A stretch of 13,933 nucleotides of DNA, from assembly GCA_902795255.1 (NCBI GenBank), contig CADBKS010000060.1:1-13933 (forward strand), read 5' to 3'. Source of the DNA: an uncultured Chloroflexota bacterium (GTDB lineage Bacteria > Chloroflexota > Anaerolineae > Anaerolineales > Anaerolineaceae). Position 1 is the stretch's first letter, and each line of letters starts with the position of its first letter. The notes under the pieces were generated by a model, which worked only from the letters and a program-made list of their open reading frames with translations, was not told the DNA's origin and made no database searches. A program made the translations under genes and the position numbers. Of the stretch, positions 13,321-13,933 are shown one piece after another.

Positions 13321-13740
13321 TTATAACTGACGTGTTGGGTTTTTCAGCCACTTGCGGCCTTTATAGTGGCCGATGCCCCATGGCCGTTTCACAAATTCAT
13401 TTGCATTCGATTTCTGTCCCAATGGGACACAAAGCAAAAATTGTAAATTATCGGTACAAAACAGCAGCGGATCCGAAGAATTGGCCCCCGGAATCAGGGA
13501 GAGCAGCGTCCGCCGGTGTCTGTATCATAGCATAATATGGAGGAAAAAGGCAGAACAAATACTGAAAATCATCCTGTCGCTTGGTCCAGCCGCGCTGTAC
13601 CTGCTTTGCGGTCTCAATGCTGAAAAGCTGTTTGTAAAGAATCTCGGTCTGGTAACGATTCTCGTTCCAAACAGGGAGATCGAACCCTATCTCGATAATC
13701 TGCCTGACCATGTGAAACAAACTACAACAATCCAGTAAAA
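13321..13740. other. Gene-poor stretch with frame fragments and hairpins
   Basis: On the minus strand a frame ends at 13321-13323 with 'NANEFVKRPWGIGHYKGRKW', just before the BD-FAE ribosome site; it looks like the end of a lost gene. On the plus strand 'LKIILSLGPAALYLLCGLNA' through 'VPNREIEPYLDNLPDHVK' to the TAA at 13736-13738 is protein-like, with GGAGGA upstream but no start codon. A 99-residue minus frame (13448-13747) overlaps it. I identify none. TGTCCC-AAT-GGGACA (13415-13428) is a small perfect hairpin. Probably remnants. Confidence 0.3.
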
Positions 13741-13840
13741 AAAGCATTTATATATGTTATTTTTCTCAATCTTACCAGTAACTATGTATGAAAGTTTCCT
13801 GTTGAGGACCTGAACCATTAACAATACGATTAAGGGTATA

Positions 13841-13931
13841 AGTCCTGTATGGGTCATTATCCTGGAGAAAAATTCATTGTTTTATGAGGAAAAATTTGTC
13901 TCTTAAATAAAAAAGTGACCCATCGGGGACT
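13841..13931. repeat. 91-bp inverted-repeat element at the window edge
   Basis: AGTCCTGTATGGGTCA (13841-13856) and TGACCCATCGGGGACT (13916-13931) are inverted repeats matching at 13 of 16 positions, around a 59-base AT-rich centre containing GAGAAAAATT and GAGGAAAAATT as direct repeats. There is no coding frame inside. It could be a miniature transposable element, the paired ends of an IS, or a structured leader of a gene beyond the window. Confidence 0.45.
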
Positions 13932-13933
13932 CG

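Noticed and set aside
1..13933. CRISPR array or direct-repeat array
   Set aside because: No regularly spaced repeats of 20-40 bases were found; the only repeats are short inverted or paired sites.

Overview
The window looks like a bacterial chromosome segment in which a decayed, AT-richer accessory region sits beside ordinary core genes. The organism is probably a host- or gut-associated anaerobe. The trigger factor (IPGFRPGKAP near the N-terminus, a divergent PPIase segment with 'SSWPYPKF' and 'LIGHKEGD', then 'LPESDDEFAK') reads to me most like those of Anaerolineae (Chloroflexota). That is recall, not a search, and a Clostridia-type Firmicute remains possible. Shine-Dalgarno sites are mostly strong. 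TGA is an ordinary stop here: two healthy genes end with it at 5689 and 6231.

Region 1 (1-2640, mostly minus strand) is a graveyard of small genes. It starts with what looks like the N-terminal remnant of a phage scaffolding protein. A terminator and seven or eight short genes follow, several with good ribosome binding sites and others carrying in-frame stops. At least three of them share a short 'DDAPEEAK..Y' block, and two others (105 and 99 aa) are paralogous. The pattern resembles the immunity-gene arrays found next to polymorphic toxins or phages, but no toxin is visible.

Region 2 (2660-6231) is core. tRNA-Arg(CCG) and tRNA-Leu(UAG) lie just upstream of trigger factor (tig, TTG start), which has its own terminator. 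A secreted rhodanese lies convergent to tig. On the plus strand are a two-helix membrane protein of unknown function and a ProX/YbaK-type tRNA-editing domain protein.

Region 3 (6232-7740) is a second scar. It holds the C-terminal piece of a CbxX/SpoVK/EccA-type AAA+ ATPase (minus strand, with a TGA where the family has Gly) and, immediately beside it, a 5'-damaged IS200/IS605-type tnpB. The tnpB RuvC core is intact and is followed by a right-end hairpin and a terminator.

Region 4 (7776-13305) is a sugar-uptake locus. A CUT2 (ribose/galactose-type) ABC operon on the minus strand encodes ATPase, permease and binding protein in that order, with a hairpin before the binding-protein gene. Divergent from it is an alpha/beta-hydrolase esterase, followed across a shared bidirectional terminator by a second, BD-FAE-type esterase on the minus strand. 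Together they suggest uptake and deacylation of acylated plant saccharides, though no substrate can be read from the sequence. The last 600 bases hold only reading-frame fragments and, at the very end, a 91-bp inverted-repeat element.
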